Source: DATDOO01 sp035293245 | GTDB lineage: Bacteria > Pseudomonadota > Gammaproteobacteria > Methylococcales > Methylococcaceae | Assembly (NCBI GenBank): GCA_035293245.1 | Contig: DATDOO010000176.1 | Coordinates: 1-17,937, forward strand | Length of the DNA stretch: 17,937 bases | Reading direction: 5' to 3' | Shown: positions 1 through 7,043 of the stretch, piece by piece | How the letters are laid out: the number at the start of each line of letters is the position of its first letter | Numbering within the stretch: the stretch's first letter is position 1 | Translations under genes and position numbers: made by a program | Notes under the pieces: generated by a model | Seen by the model: only the letters and a program-made list of their open reading frames with translations | What the model was told of the DNA's origin: nothing | The model's database searches: none

Positions 1-17
1 AAAGTTGCCGCAACTTT
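1..17. other. 17-nt perfect inverted repeat upstream of first gene
   Basis: The bases AAAGTTGCCGCAACTTT form a 7-bp perfect palindrome around a CCG loop at the very edge of the window. There is no T-run after it, so it is either the tail of a terminator for a gene outside the window or a protein-binding site in front of the PhnD-like gene. Its role cannot be decided from this sequence. Confidence 0.3.
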
Positions 18-36
18 CACGTTAAGGAATCGCGCC

Positions 37-783
37 ATGTCACATCTGTTCACCGTCAGCCCGGACTTCACCCCCGACCACCTTTCCGGCTGGTTCATTT
101 TCAACACCTGGCTGCAACGCGCCTCCGACCTGCCCATCCACTTGCAGCTTTACGACGACTTCGCCAGCCAGCGCGCGGCGATCCAGGCCGACAAGGTGGA
201 TCTGATCTACGCCAACCCATACGACGCCGCGATGCTGGTGCGGGACAAGGGCTTCAAGCCGCTGGTGAAGCCCACCGGCGTCAGCGACGAGGCCATCATC
301 GCCGTTAACGCCGCGAGTTCCGTGACCTGCGTGGAGGATTTGCTGCCGGGCAGCGTCATCGCCGTGACCGAAGACCCGGACGTGAAGATGATGGGCATGA
401 TCATGCTGGAACCGGCCTGCCTGGATAAAAGCAACGTCACGCTCGCGGACTGCGACACCTACGTCCTGATCGCCAAGAAGCTGCTCAAGAACGAAGCCGA
501 CGCGGGCATCTTCCTCGCCGAAGCCTATAACGACCTCTCCTCGGTGGTACGCAACCAGTTGCGCATCCTGGTGCAGAGCAAGATTTACGTCATCCACCAC
601 GCCCTCATGGCCGGCCCGAGACTCCTGCAGCATCGCGAACGGCTCCAGCAGTTGCTGACCGGCATGGCCGACGACCCCAAAGGCAAGGGCATTCTGGAGG
701 CACTGAAATTCACCGGCTGGGAAGTCGTCGACGACGAAGACATGGAATTCATGATCGACCTGATGGACACGCTGGGAACCTGA
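37..783 (+). CDS. PhnD-like phosphate/phosphonate-type substrate-binding protein, no signal peptide
   Basis: The 248-aa product resembles the type-2 periplasmic-binding fold of the PhnD/phosphonate-binding family. The stretch VDLIYANPYDAAML (about residues 54-67) matches the family's 'D-hydrophobic-P-Y' ligand-cleft region, and a second lobe follows (about 95-190). Family members that feed ABC importers are usually about 290-340 aa with an N-terminal export signal. This one starts MSHLFTVSPDFTPDH, with no hydrophobic segment or lipobox, so it is predicted cytoplasmic. The start is supported by AAGGA at 24-28, eight bases before the ATG. No permease or ATPase gene is visible, and the upstream neighbour lies outside the window. 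A sensory or ligand-carrying role is possible but is inference. The fold call is fairly sure; the ligand is unknown. Confidence 0.7.
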   Translation: MSHLFTVSPDFTPDHLSGWFIFNTWLQRASDLPIHLQLYDDFASQRAAIQADKVDLIYANPYDAAMLVRDKGFKPLVKPTGVSDEAIIAVNAASSVTCVEDLLPGSVIAVTEDPDVKMMGMIMLEPACLDKSNVTLADCDTYVLIAKKLLKNEADAGIFLAEAYNDLSSVVRNQLRILVQSKIYVIHHALMAGPRLLQHRERLQQLLTGMADDPKGKGILEALKFTGWEVVDDEDMEFMIDLMDTLGT

Positions 784-801
784 AGGTAACCGGCATGCCG
801 T

Positions 802-819
802 CGGCGGAAGAATCCGCCG
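802..819. terminator. Hairpin between converging genes
   Basis: A 7-bp stem CGGCGGA/TCCGCCG with an AGAA loop sits in the 42-nt gap between the stop of the PhnD-like gene and the stop of ribE. Its place between two converging genes suggests a bidirectional terminator. No clear T-run follows on either strand, so it may act weakly or only protect mRNA ends. Confidence 0.45.
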
Positions 820-825
820 TCACCG

Positions 826-1485
826 TCAACTGCGGATAAAACCGCTGTCTTGTAGCAGTTGCAAGGAAATCCCGCCGCCAGGGACGGCGGCTTTCTCCCC
901 CAGCAGCAGCCGCTCCAGATAACGGGCAATCAGGTCCACTTCCAAATTCACCCGCTTGCCGGGCCGGGTTTCCCCCAGAGTGGTTTCCGCCAGCGTATGC
1001 GGCACGATGTTCAGGCCGAAGCGCGCACCGTCCACCTGATTGACGGTCAGGCTGATGCCGTCCACGCCGATCGAACCTTTCTCGGCGATGTATTTCGCCA
1101 GTTCCGCCGGCGCTTCGATGACGAAGCGCTCGGAACGCCCGTCCGGATAACGCTCCAGCACCGTCCCCACCCCGTCCACGTGACCGCTGACGATGTGCCC
1201 GCCCAGCCGGGTGGTGGGCGTCAGCGCCGGCTCCAGGTTCACCACCGCGCCGACTCCGGCTTCGCCCAGGGTGGTACGCGACAGGGTCTCCCGCGACACG
1301 TCCGCCGAAAACCAGTCGGCGCCCAGCGCAACGGCCGTCAGGCACACGCCGCTCACGGCGATGCTGTCGCCCAATTGCGTCCCGCCCATGGGCAGCTTGC
1401 CGGTGGCGATGGTCAGGCGCAGGTCGCCGCCTTTCGGTTCCAGTTTGCGAACCTGACCCACGGCCAGAATGATGCCGGTGAACAT
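826..1485 (-). CDS. ribE: Riboflavin synthase, alpha chain
   Basis: This enzyme dismutates two molecules of 6,7-dimethyl-8-ribityllumazine to riboflavin and 5-amino-6-ribitylaminouracil, the last step of riboflavin synthesis, in the cytoplasm. The 219-aa protein has the invariant N-terminus MFTGII and two homologous lumazine-binding barrels. The first runs about 1-96 (SGVCLT at 45-50). The second runs about 97-195, opening with GHIVSGHVDGVG at 96-107, with GISLTVN at 143-149. Length matches the family (about 200-220 aa). AAAGGT lies just upstream of the ATG. It is 31 nt downstream of ubiD on the same strand and may be cotranscribed with it. No FMN riboswitch is visible in that short gap. Called ribC in E. 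coli. Confidence 0.96.
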   Translation of the reverse strand: MFTGIILAVGQVRKLEPKGGDLRLTIATGKLPMGGTQLGDSIAVSGVCLTAVALGADWFSADVSRETLSRTTLGEAGVGAVVNLEPALTPTTRLGGHIVSGHVDGVGTVLERYPDGRSERFVIEAPAELAKYIAEKGSIGVDGISLTVNQVDGARFGLNIVPHTLAETTLGETRPGKRVNLEVDLIARYLERLLLGEKAAVPGGGISLQLLQDSGFIRS

Positions 1486-1516
1486 GAAAATACCTTTATC
1501 GTTGCTCAGCGAAGCG

Positions 1517-2983
1517 TTAGCTCAGACCTAACTCATCCCAAATGATGTCCACCCGCTGTTTCACAGCTTGGGACATGGCGATCGGCGTCCCCCACTCCCG
1601 GCTGGTCTCGCCCGGCCATTTGTTGGTGGCGTCCAGACCGGCCTTGGAACCCAGGCCCGAGACGGGAGAGGCGAAGTCCAGGTAATCGATGGGCGTGTTT
1701 TCCAGCAGGGTGATGTCGCGGGCCGGGTCCATGCGGGTGGTGATGGCCCAGATCACGTCCTGCCAGTCGCGGGCGTTCACATCCTCGTCCACCACGATGA
1801 CGAACTTGGTGTACATGAACTGGCGCAGGAAACTCCACACCCCCAGCATCACCCGCTTGGCGTGGCCGGGGTACTGCTTCTTCATGCTCACCACCGCCAG
1901 GCGGTAGGAGCAGCCCTCCGGCGGCAGGTAAAAGTCGACGATTTCCGGAAACTGCTTCTGCAGGATGGGCACGAACACTTCGTTCAAAGCCACCCCGAGG
2001 ATGGCCGGCTCGTCCGGCGGCCGGCCGGTGTAAGTGCTGTGGTAGATGGGGCTTTCCCGCTGGGTGATGCACTCAATAGTGAAGACCGGGAATTCCTCCA
2101 CCTCGTTGTAATAGCCGGTGTGATCGCCGAACGGGCCTTCCGGCGCAGTTTCGCCGGGGTGGATGAAGCCTTCCAGGACGATTTCCGCACTGGCCGGGAC
2201 CTGCAAATCGCTGGTCCGACACTTCACCACCTCGGTGCGGGAGCCGCGCAACAAACCGGCAAAGGCGTATTCGGACAGGGCGTCGGGAACCGGCGTCACC
2301 GCGCCCAGGATGGTCGCCGGGTCCGCCCCCAGGGCCACCGCCACGGGGAACGGCTCGCCGGGATGGGCGTGCTGCCAGTCGCGGAAATCCAGGGCGCCGC
2401 CCCGGTGGGCCAGCCAGCGCATGATGGTCTTGTTTTTGCCGATAACCTGCTGGCGGTAAATGCCCAGATTCTGCCGCTCCTTGTGCGGGCCCTTGGTGAT
2501 GACCAGCGCCCAGGTAATCAACGGCCCGGCGTCGCCCGGCCAGCAGGTTTGGACGGGATAGCGCCCCAAATCCACCTCCTCGCCTTGCAAAACGACTTCC
2601 TGACAGGGTGCGTGGCGCAGTTCCTTCACCGGCATGTTGAGCACCTGGCGGTACACCGGCATCTTGCCGAAGGCGTCCAGGAGGCCCTTGGGCGGGTCCG
2701 GTTCCTTGAGAAAAGCCAGCAGCTTGCCGATTTCGCGCAGGGATTCCACCGACTCCGCCCCCATCCCCAGCGCCACGCGCCGCGGCGTGCCGAACATGTT
2801 GCCCAGCAGCGGCACGGAATATCCCTTGCAATGCTCGAACAACAGCGCCGGACCTTGCGCCTTCAGCACCCGGTCGCAGATTTCGGTAATTTCCAGATGC
2901 GGGTCCACTTCGGCCGCGACGCGGCGCAATTCGCCCTGCGACTCCAGTTGCGCCAAAAAGTCGCGCAGATCCTTGTATTTCAT
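1517..2983 (-). CDS. ubiD: UbiD, 4-hydroxy-3-polyprenylbenzoate decarboxylase
   Basis: UbiD removes the carboxylate from the polyprenyl-hydroxybenzoate intermediate of ubiquinone synthesis, using prenylated FMN made by UbiX. The 488-aa protein starts MKYKDLRDFLAQLESQGEL and is close to the E. coli length (about 497 aa). Hallmarks are the N-terminal EITEICDRV region, WPGDAGPLITWALV, IYRQQVIGKNKTIMRW, and the conserved EGPFGDHTGYYN segment of the cofactor site. An in-frame open stretch continues upstream, but the ATG at 2983 is preferred. It fits the family N-terminus and overlaps the xthA stop as ATGA, implying translational coupling. The downstream neighbour is riboflavin synthase. No ubiX is visible in the window. 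Confidence 0.96.
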   Translation of the reverse strand: MKYKDLRDFLAQLESQGELRRVAAEVDPHLEITEICDRVLKAQGPALLFEHCKGYSVPLLGNMFGTPRRVALGMGAESVESLREIGKLLAFLKEPDPPKGLLDAFGKMPVYRQVLNMPVKELRHAPCQEVVLQGEEVDLGRYPVQTCWPGDAGPLITWALVITKGPHKERQNLGIYRQQVIGKNKTIMRWLAHRGGALDFRDWQHAHPGEPFPVAVALGADPATILGAVTPVPDALSEYAFAGLLRGSRTEVVKCRTSDLQVPASAEIVLEGFIHPGETAPEGPFGDHTGYYNEVEEFPVFTIECITQRESPIYHSTYTGRPPDEPAILGVALNEVFVPILQKQFPEIVDFYLPPEGCSYRLAVVSMKKQYPGHAKRVMLGVWSFLRQFMYTKFVIVVDEDVNARDWQDVIWAITTRMDPARDITLLENTPIDYLDFASPVSGLGSKAGLDATNKWPGETSREWGTPIAMSQAVKQRVDIIWDELGLS

Positions 2984-3765
2984 GCGGATGGCGCCCCGTT
3001 GAAATCGAATTCCGCGACCACCGGTGCATGGTCCGAAGGCCTTTCCAGCTTGCGCGGCGCCTTGTCGACAATGCAGGAACGGCAACGGCTCGCCAGCTCG
3101 GGGCTGAGAAGGATATGGTCGATACGCAGCCCAAGATTGCGGCGGAAGGCGGCGGCGCGGTAGTCCCACCAGGAAAAGCTGTCTTCCGGCTGCTCGAAGA
3201 GGCGGAAGGCATCCTGCAGACCGAGCGCCAGCAACGTGCGGAACGCGTCCCGCTCGGGGGTGGAGCAGAGGATTTTCTCGCGCCAGGCTTCCGGATCGTG
3301 CACGTCGCGGTCTTCCGGGGCGATGTTGAAATCGCCCATCACCGCCAGGCGGGGATGGCGCGCCCGTTCGGCGGCGAGGAAGGCGGCGGCTTTTTCCAGC
3401 CAGTCCAGCTTGTAGGCGTACTTGTCGCTGCCGACTTCGGAGCCGTTGGGGACGTAGAAATTCACCAGGCGGACGGCGCCGAACGTGGCGGCCAGCACGC
3501 GGCGCTGCGGGTCTTCCAGGCCGGGCAGATCGACAAGCACCTCGGAGCCCGGTTCGCGGCTCAAGATCGCCACGCCGTTGTAGGTCTTCTGGCCGCTGAA
3601 AAGGCTGAGATAGCCGCGGGCCGCCACCTCTTCGCCGGGAAAATCGGGATCGGTCAGCTTGGTTTCCTGGAGGGCGAGGAGATCGGGCTGCTGGGCATCC
3701 AGCCAATCCAGGGCTTGCGGCAGGCGGACGCGCAGCGAGTTGACGTTCCAGGTGGCGATTTTCAT
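2980..3765 (-). CDS. xthA: Exodeoxyribonuclease III
   Basis: The 261-aa protein belongs to the ExoIII/APE1 endonuclease-exonuclease-phosphatase family. It cleaves at abasic sites and trims 3' ends in base excision repair. It begins MKIATWNVNSLRVR. It carries the metal ligand E34 (LQETK), Y104 in the NFYVPNG segment, the D145-N147 pair (GDFN), the RIDH motif with D216, and the C-terminal SDH triad at 244-246. All catalytic positions are present, so it should be active. Length agrees with E. coli XthA (268 aa). Its stop overlaps the ubiD start by four bases, so the two genes are probably cotranscribed although their functions are unrelated. Confidence 0.95.
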   Translation of the reverse strand: MKIATWNVNSLRVRLPQALDWLDAQQPDLLALQETKLTDPDFPGEEVAARGYLSLFSGQKTYNGVAILSREPGSEVLVDLPGLEDPQRRVLAATFGAVRLVNFYVPNGSEVGSDKYAYKLDWLEKAAAFLAAERARHPRLAVMGDFNIAPEDRDVHDPEAWREKILCSTPERDAFRTLLALGLQDAFRLFEQPEDSFSWWDYRAAAFRRNLGLRIDHILLSPELASRCRSCIVDKAPRKLERPSDHAPVVAEFDFNGAPSA

Positions 3766-3978
3766 GACGAGGTTAGGTCACCAATCCGCGAGGTTTCATA
3801 AATTCATCCGGCTCCCACTACGCGCGGCGCCACAGCGCACCGCCTTGCGGCTGAAAGGCCATCACTTCGCAATGTTATCATTGGGTCTCCCATGCGGCTC
3901 ATTCGCCTCGGCGAGGCGAACCGCCCGCGGCAACCCCGGTTCACCACACTCCAGCCTTTTCGGACTCTTTGTTGGTTC
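3766..3978. other. Intergenic region between divergent xthA and nhaD
   Basis: This 213-nt gap must hold the promoters of both the xthA-ubiD-ribE run (minus) and nhaD (plus). It contains an AT-richer patch at about 3796-3806 and another at 3870-3882, but I could not find a convincing -35/-10 pair on either strand. An in-frame ATG at 3892 would lengthen NhaD by 29 residues. The added segment is basic and unlike the family, so it was treated as non-coding. Confidence 0.5.
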
Positions 3979-5364
3979 ATGGATATTCCTGCTTCCCTGC
4001 CGATTGACTTGACCCGGCACTGGGTCGGTTTTGCCTCCATAGCCACGTTCTGCGTCGCTTATATCCTGGCGATGCTGGAAGACGTGACGATGCTGCGCAA
4101 GTCAAAGCCCATGCTCTTTGCCTCTTGCCTCATTTGGGTTTTCATCGCCTCCGTCTACGTTCCCCTCGGACTCAAGGAAACATCGGGGCAAGCGTTCCGC
4201 TCGTCCCTGGAAGGTTACGCGGAGCTGTTTTTGTTCATCATGGTGTCGATGACCTACCTCAACGCCATGGAACAGCGCGGCGTGTTCGACAATCTGCGCA
4301 TCTGGCTGCTCAGCAAAGGGTTCGGTTACCGGAAGTTGTTCTGGATTACCGGAATCCTGTCTTTCCTGTTGTCATCCACCTGCAACAACCTGACCACCGC
4401 GCTGCTCATGGGCTCGGTGGTGATGGCCATGGCCGGGAAAAACCGCCGTTTCGTTTCCATCGCATGCGTCAACATCGTGGTGGCCACCAACGCCGGCGGC
4501 TCTTTCAGCCCGTTCGGCGACATCACGACGCTGCTGGTGTGGCAGAAAGGCGTGGTCCCGTTTGCGAATTTCTTCTCCCTGCTCATCCCCTCCATCGCCA
4601 ATTTTCTGGTGCCCGCTGCCATCATGCACTTCTGGGTCCCCGACGAGACCCCGGAATCCGCCGGTGCGCCCCAGCCCTTGAGACACGGCGCCAAGGGCAT
4701 CATCGTCCTGTTTATCCTGACGATCGTCACTGCGGCGTGTTTCGAGAATTTTCTGGGTTTGCCGCCGGCTGCCGGCATGCTGGGCGGACTGACCTATTTG
4801 AGCTTTTACTTTTTCTGGTTGTACAAGGTGAGGGTGGAATGGAACCGCGACGCCAAGAAGGACCCCGCCGCCAACGCGGCGGGCAATGTGGAGCCGCCAT
4901 CCCATCTGGTCGAAACCAAGCAGCACTTCGACGTGTTCCACAGCATCTCCCATCTCGAATGGGACACGCTGCTCTACTTTTACGGCGTCATGACCAGTGT
5001 GGGCGCTCTGAGCTTCATCGGTTACCTGACGTTGGCCTCGAAATTCCTCTATGCCGATCTCGATCCGACCATCGCCAATGTGATGGTGGGTATTTTCTCC
5101 GCGTTCATCGACAACGGCACCATCATGTACGCCGTGCTCACCATGGCGCCGAAGATATCCCAAGGGCAGTGGCTGCTCGTCACCCTGACCGCCGGCGTCG
5201 GCGGCAGCCTGCTGGCGATCGGTTCGGCGGCGGGAATCGGGCTTTTGGGACTGACCAAAGGACGCTATTCGTTCCTTTCCCACCTGAAATGGACGCCCGT
5301 GATCGCCCTGGGCTACGCGAGCAGCATCGTCCTGCACTTCTTGCTCAATTCCCGTTTTTTCTGA
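3979..5364 (+). CDS. nhaD: NhaD-type Na+/H+ antiporter
   Basis: This is an integral inner-membrane protein of the ion transporter superfamily that expels Na+ in exchange for protons. The 461-aa product has about ten or more hydrophobic segments. It carries the NhaD signatures SSTCNNLTTALLMGS (about 132-146) and NAGGSFSPFGDITTLLVWQ (about 171-189), and a conserved acidic FIDNGTIMYAV (about 376-386) near the C-terminus. A hydrophilic loop (about 284-325) splits the two halves. Family length is about 460-490 aa. The start MDIPASLPIDLT at 3979 is preferred over the ATG at 3892, although no strong Shine-Dalgarno precedes it. It is transcribed away from xthA and stands 133 nt before the next gene. 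NhaD usually serves salt and pH tolerance. Confidence 0.93.
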   Translation: MDIPASLPIDLTRHWVGFASIATFCVAYILAMLEDVTMLRKSKPMLFASCLIWVFIASVYVPLGLKETSGQAFRSSLEGYAELFLFIMVSMTYLNAMEQRGVFDNLRIWLLSKGFGYRKLFWITGILSFLLSSTCNNLTTALLMGSVVMAMAGKNRRFVSIACVNIVVATNAGGSFSPFGDITTLLVWQKGVVPFANFFSLLIPSIANFLVPAAIMHFWVPDETPESAGAPQPLRHGAKGIIVLFILTIVTAACFENFLGLPPAAGMLGGLTYLSFYFFWLYKVRVEWNRDAKKDPAANAAGNVEPPSHLVETKQHFDVFHSISHLEWDTLLYFYGVMTSVGALSFIGYLTLASKFLYADLDPTIANVMVGIFSAFIDNGTIMYAVLTMAPKISQGQWLLVTLTAGVGGSLLAIGSAAGIGLLGLTKGRYSFLSHLKWTPVIALGYASSIVLHFLLNSRFF

Positions 5365-5366
5365 CC

Positions 5367-5385
5367 CCGGACGATCCCCGTCCGG
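5367..5385 (+). terminator. GC-rich hairpin after nhaD
   Basis: CCGGACG-ATCCC-CGTCCGG forms a perfect 7-bp stem two bases after the nhaD stop codon. It is not followed by a T-run, so it is either a weak terminator or an mRNA 3'-end stabiliser. Confidence 0.4.
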
Positions 5386-5425
5386 CCCGCCTGAAAGACG
5401 GCGGCGCGGGTATCCCGCGCTCCGC

Positions 5426-5454
5426 TTGACAGCGTCGCCAACCGTGCCCATGCT
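5426..5454 (+). promoter_or_regulatory. Candidate promoter for the 4-TM/coiled-coil gene pair
   Basis: A perfect -35 hexamer TTGACA at 5426-5431 is followed after 17 nt by CATGCT at 5449-5454, a poor -10 (three of six matches). A start near 5461 would leave a leader of about 37 nt before the ATG at 5498. The -10 is weak, so this is only a candidate. If real, it separates the gene pair from nhaD. Confidence 0.3.
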
Positions 5455-5497
5455 TCGATGCGAGGCACGCATCCAGTGGTTTTTCCGATCTTGTGAC

Positions 5498-6751
5498 ATG
5501 GTGAATTTTTCGACCGGGGGCATCGGGCAGTTCCTGAACTCCGTGCAGAGCACGTTCGTGGGTCTGTTGCGGATCTGGTCCATTCCCATCGTCCTGTCCC
5601 TCAGTCTGGCGTCGGGCTATACCACTTACTACGGCATGGCCCACTTCATCACACCGTGGATCGCGCTGATCATCACCGTCGCGGTGCAATCCATCGTGGT
5701 AATCGGCGCCCTGGAACTGGCGGGGATGCACTGGCGCGCCAACCCGTTGCGCTACCTGGCCACCCTGACCGCCTTGCTGGTGGCGCTGATCGTGTCGGTG
5801 ACGTTCTCCTATTTCAAGTTTTACGAAATTTCCCAGAGCGACGCCATTTTCATCCAGCGCCAGAATACCTTGCGAACGGCGGTGAACGGTTTTCTCGACG
5901 AGGTCGCCACCCGCCGGGCGGACATACTCGCGCAACAAAAGAAGCGCCAGGACGCGGCTTTCAAGGATGCGACGACGGCGTTCCTGGGAACCCATCCCTC
6001 CCTGCCGAAGAGTTATCGCGGCAAGGTGGGCAAGGGCCAGGTGTGGGAACATTACAACCGCGTGTACCAGGAAGAACTGGCCCACGATCAATCCCTGAAT
6101 CAGAGCTTCGCCGAACTGGACGGGCAGGTGGCGGCGCTGCGCAACCGCGTCAACGGTTTCGCCCAGGGCGCGGCCCGGGACCGCGCCGGTTACGAAGCCA
6201 TGCTGGATACCTTCCAGCAGGTGCAGGGCAAAGTGGAAGCCTTGGCGGCCCTGTATGCGCTGCCCACCGTAAACGCGCCTGTGCTGGCGTCGTTCGAGGC
6301 CTTCAACCGGGACGTGGAACCGACTTTCGCCATGTGGGAGGACCTGTCCTGGTTTGCCCTGGCTTGCGCTGCCATGGTGGATTTCTTCGCCGTGGTGCTG
6401 TCCTTCAAACTGGAATTCACGGCTCCGGGACCGCTGACGGACGAGGAAAAAAAGCTGGCCTGGGAAGGCCTGAGCCAGTTCAGCGAGTTCTCCATCAACG
6501 GTAACGACGAATTGGAAATAGCCATCGAAAAAACCGAACTGGAGCGGGCACGGCGCATTTCCGACCGGACGCGCATGTTCGTGGTGGCCATGCTGCTCAG
6601 CCGCGGGTATCTGCGCAAGGTGAACCAGCGCTCGGTGGAGTTCGCGCCCAATCTCTACCCGGTGCTGGCGGAATACATGGGCACGAACCAGGCGGCCGGA
6701 AACGGCGCGCCGCGCTTGGTGGAACTGGTGCGGAAAAAGGTCAATGGCTGA
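5498..6751 (+). CDS. Uncharacterised four-helix membrane protein with long coiled-coil middle
   Basis: I do not recognise a family. The 417-aa protein (from the ATG at 5498) has three hydrophobic helices near the N-terminus (about 23-46, 51-76, 86-108). A polar, helix-rich middle of about 170 residues follows (110-280), with coiled-coil-like stretches such as AELDGQVAALRNRVNGF. A fourth helix (about 283-304, WFALACAAMVDFFAVVLSF) and a charged C-terminal tail follow. By the positive-inside rule the tail is probably cytoplasmic. The architecture (N-terminal helices, large helical region, another helix) loosely resembles DUF4407-type proteins, but no motif confirms that. In-frame starts at 5426 (TTG) and 5450 (ATG) would only add a polar extension. 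Its stop overlaps the next start by 8 nt, so the two products are probably made together. Confidence 0.8.
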   Translation: MVNFSTGGIGQFLNSVQSTFVGLLRIWSIPIVLSLSLASGYTTYYGMAHFITPWIALIITVAVQSIVVIGALELAGMHWRANPLRYLATLTALLVALIVSVTFSYFKFYEISQSDAIFIQRQNTLRTAVNGFLDEVATRRADILAQQKKRQDAAFKDATTAFLGTHPSLPKSYRGKVGKGQVWEHYNRVYQEELAHDQSLNQSFAELDGQVAALRNRVNGFAQGAARDRAGYEAMLDTFQQVQGKVEALAALYALPTVNAPVLASFEAFNRDVEPTFAMWEDLSWFALACAAMVDFFAVVLSFKLEFTAPGPLTDEEKKLAWEGLSQFSEFSINGNDELEIAIEKTELERARRISDRTRMFVVAMLLSRGYLRKVNQRSVEFAPNLYPVLAEYMGTNQAAGNGAPRLVELVRKKVNG

Positions 6752-7040
6752 GAATTCACAGGACGAACTGGACCAGGACTGGGATCCGGGCTTCGTCGGC
6801 GGCAGCCAGGTGGTGGTGTCGCGGCTGGGACCGTTCCGGCGGGTCTTCGCGCGGCCGCAACACTATCGGAAGTGGTTTTTCCATACGGTTTACGACCTGC
6901 CGCTGGACGAATGGGAAGTACCCGTGCCGCCCCGCTCCCTGGCCGGTGTGTGCCAGATTCGCACGGCGCTGTTCATCCGCTTCCAGCCCGCCGTCCGTTA
7001 CATGGCGAGCCATCTCGACAGCCTGGCCGATCCCTACTAG
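6744..7040 (+). CDS. N-terminal part of a coiled-coil protein, ended by an in-frame TAG (possible SPFH-like domain)
   Basis: The 98-aa product starts MAENSQDELDQDWDPGF and ends ...SLADPY at a TAG codon. The same frame continues at once with CAC GTG CGC into a long open frame (7044-7733) that reads as the natural continuation: ...SLADPY-stop-HVRRQFRAVVVDQAEQALRDL. The full frame would be about 329 residues. The segment with WEVPVPPRSLAGVCQIRTALFIRF followed by a helical R/V-rich stretch is reminiscent of SPFH/Band-7 domains, which precede coiled coils in stomatin- and flotillin-like proteins. That assignment is inference from pattern only. No membrane anchor is present here, and the partner gene upstream could supply it. 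The ATG overlaps the upstream stop by 8 nt. Confidence 0.6.
   Translation: MAENSQDELDQDWDPGFVGGSQVVVSRLGPFRRVFARPQHYRKWFFHTVYDLPLDEWEVPVPPRSLAGVCQIRTALFIRFQPAVRYMASHLDSLADPY
7038..7040 (+). other. In-frame amber codon interrupting 6744-7733
   Basis: The context is TAC TAG CAC GTG. Both flanking frames are in the same phase and have the same coding character. A single change such as C to T at 7038 (CAG to TAG) explains it. No pyrrolysine genes or suppressor tRNA are in the window. It is a recent nonsense mutation, a sequencing or assembly error, or a leaky stop; the sequence alone cannot choose. Confidence 0.75.
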
Positions 7041-7043
7041 CAC

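Noticed and set aside
1486..1516. FMN riboswitch before ribE
   Set aside because: The gap is 31 nt, far too short for an RFN element, and none of its conserved blocks are seen.
1568..3163. 531-aa open frame opposite ubiD
   Set aside because: It is antisense to a confident ubiD, has no motif, and is His/Arg/Gln-rich like other shadows of GC-rich genes.
3892..3978. Longer NhaD start at 3892
   Set aside because: The extra residues (MRLIRLGEANRPRQ...) are basic and unlike NhaD; the ATG at 3979 starts at the expected family position.
5426..5497. Longer starts (TTG 5426, ATG 5450) for the 4-TM gene
   Set aside because: They add a polar extension overlapping the candidate promoter, and no ribosome binding site supports them. 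The ATG at 5498 is not strongly supported either.
7038..7040. TAG as a pyrrolysine codon
   Set aside because: No pyl genes, tRNA or PYLIS-like context is visible, and the protein is not a methylamine methyltransferase. A mutation or error is simpler.
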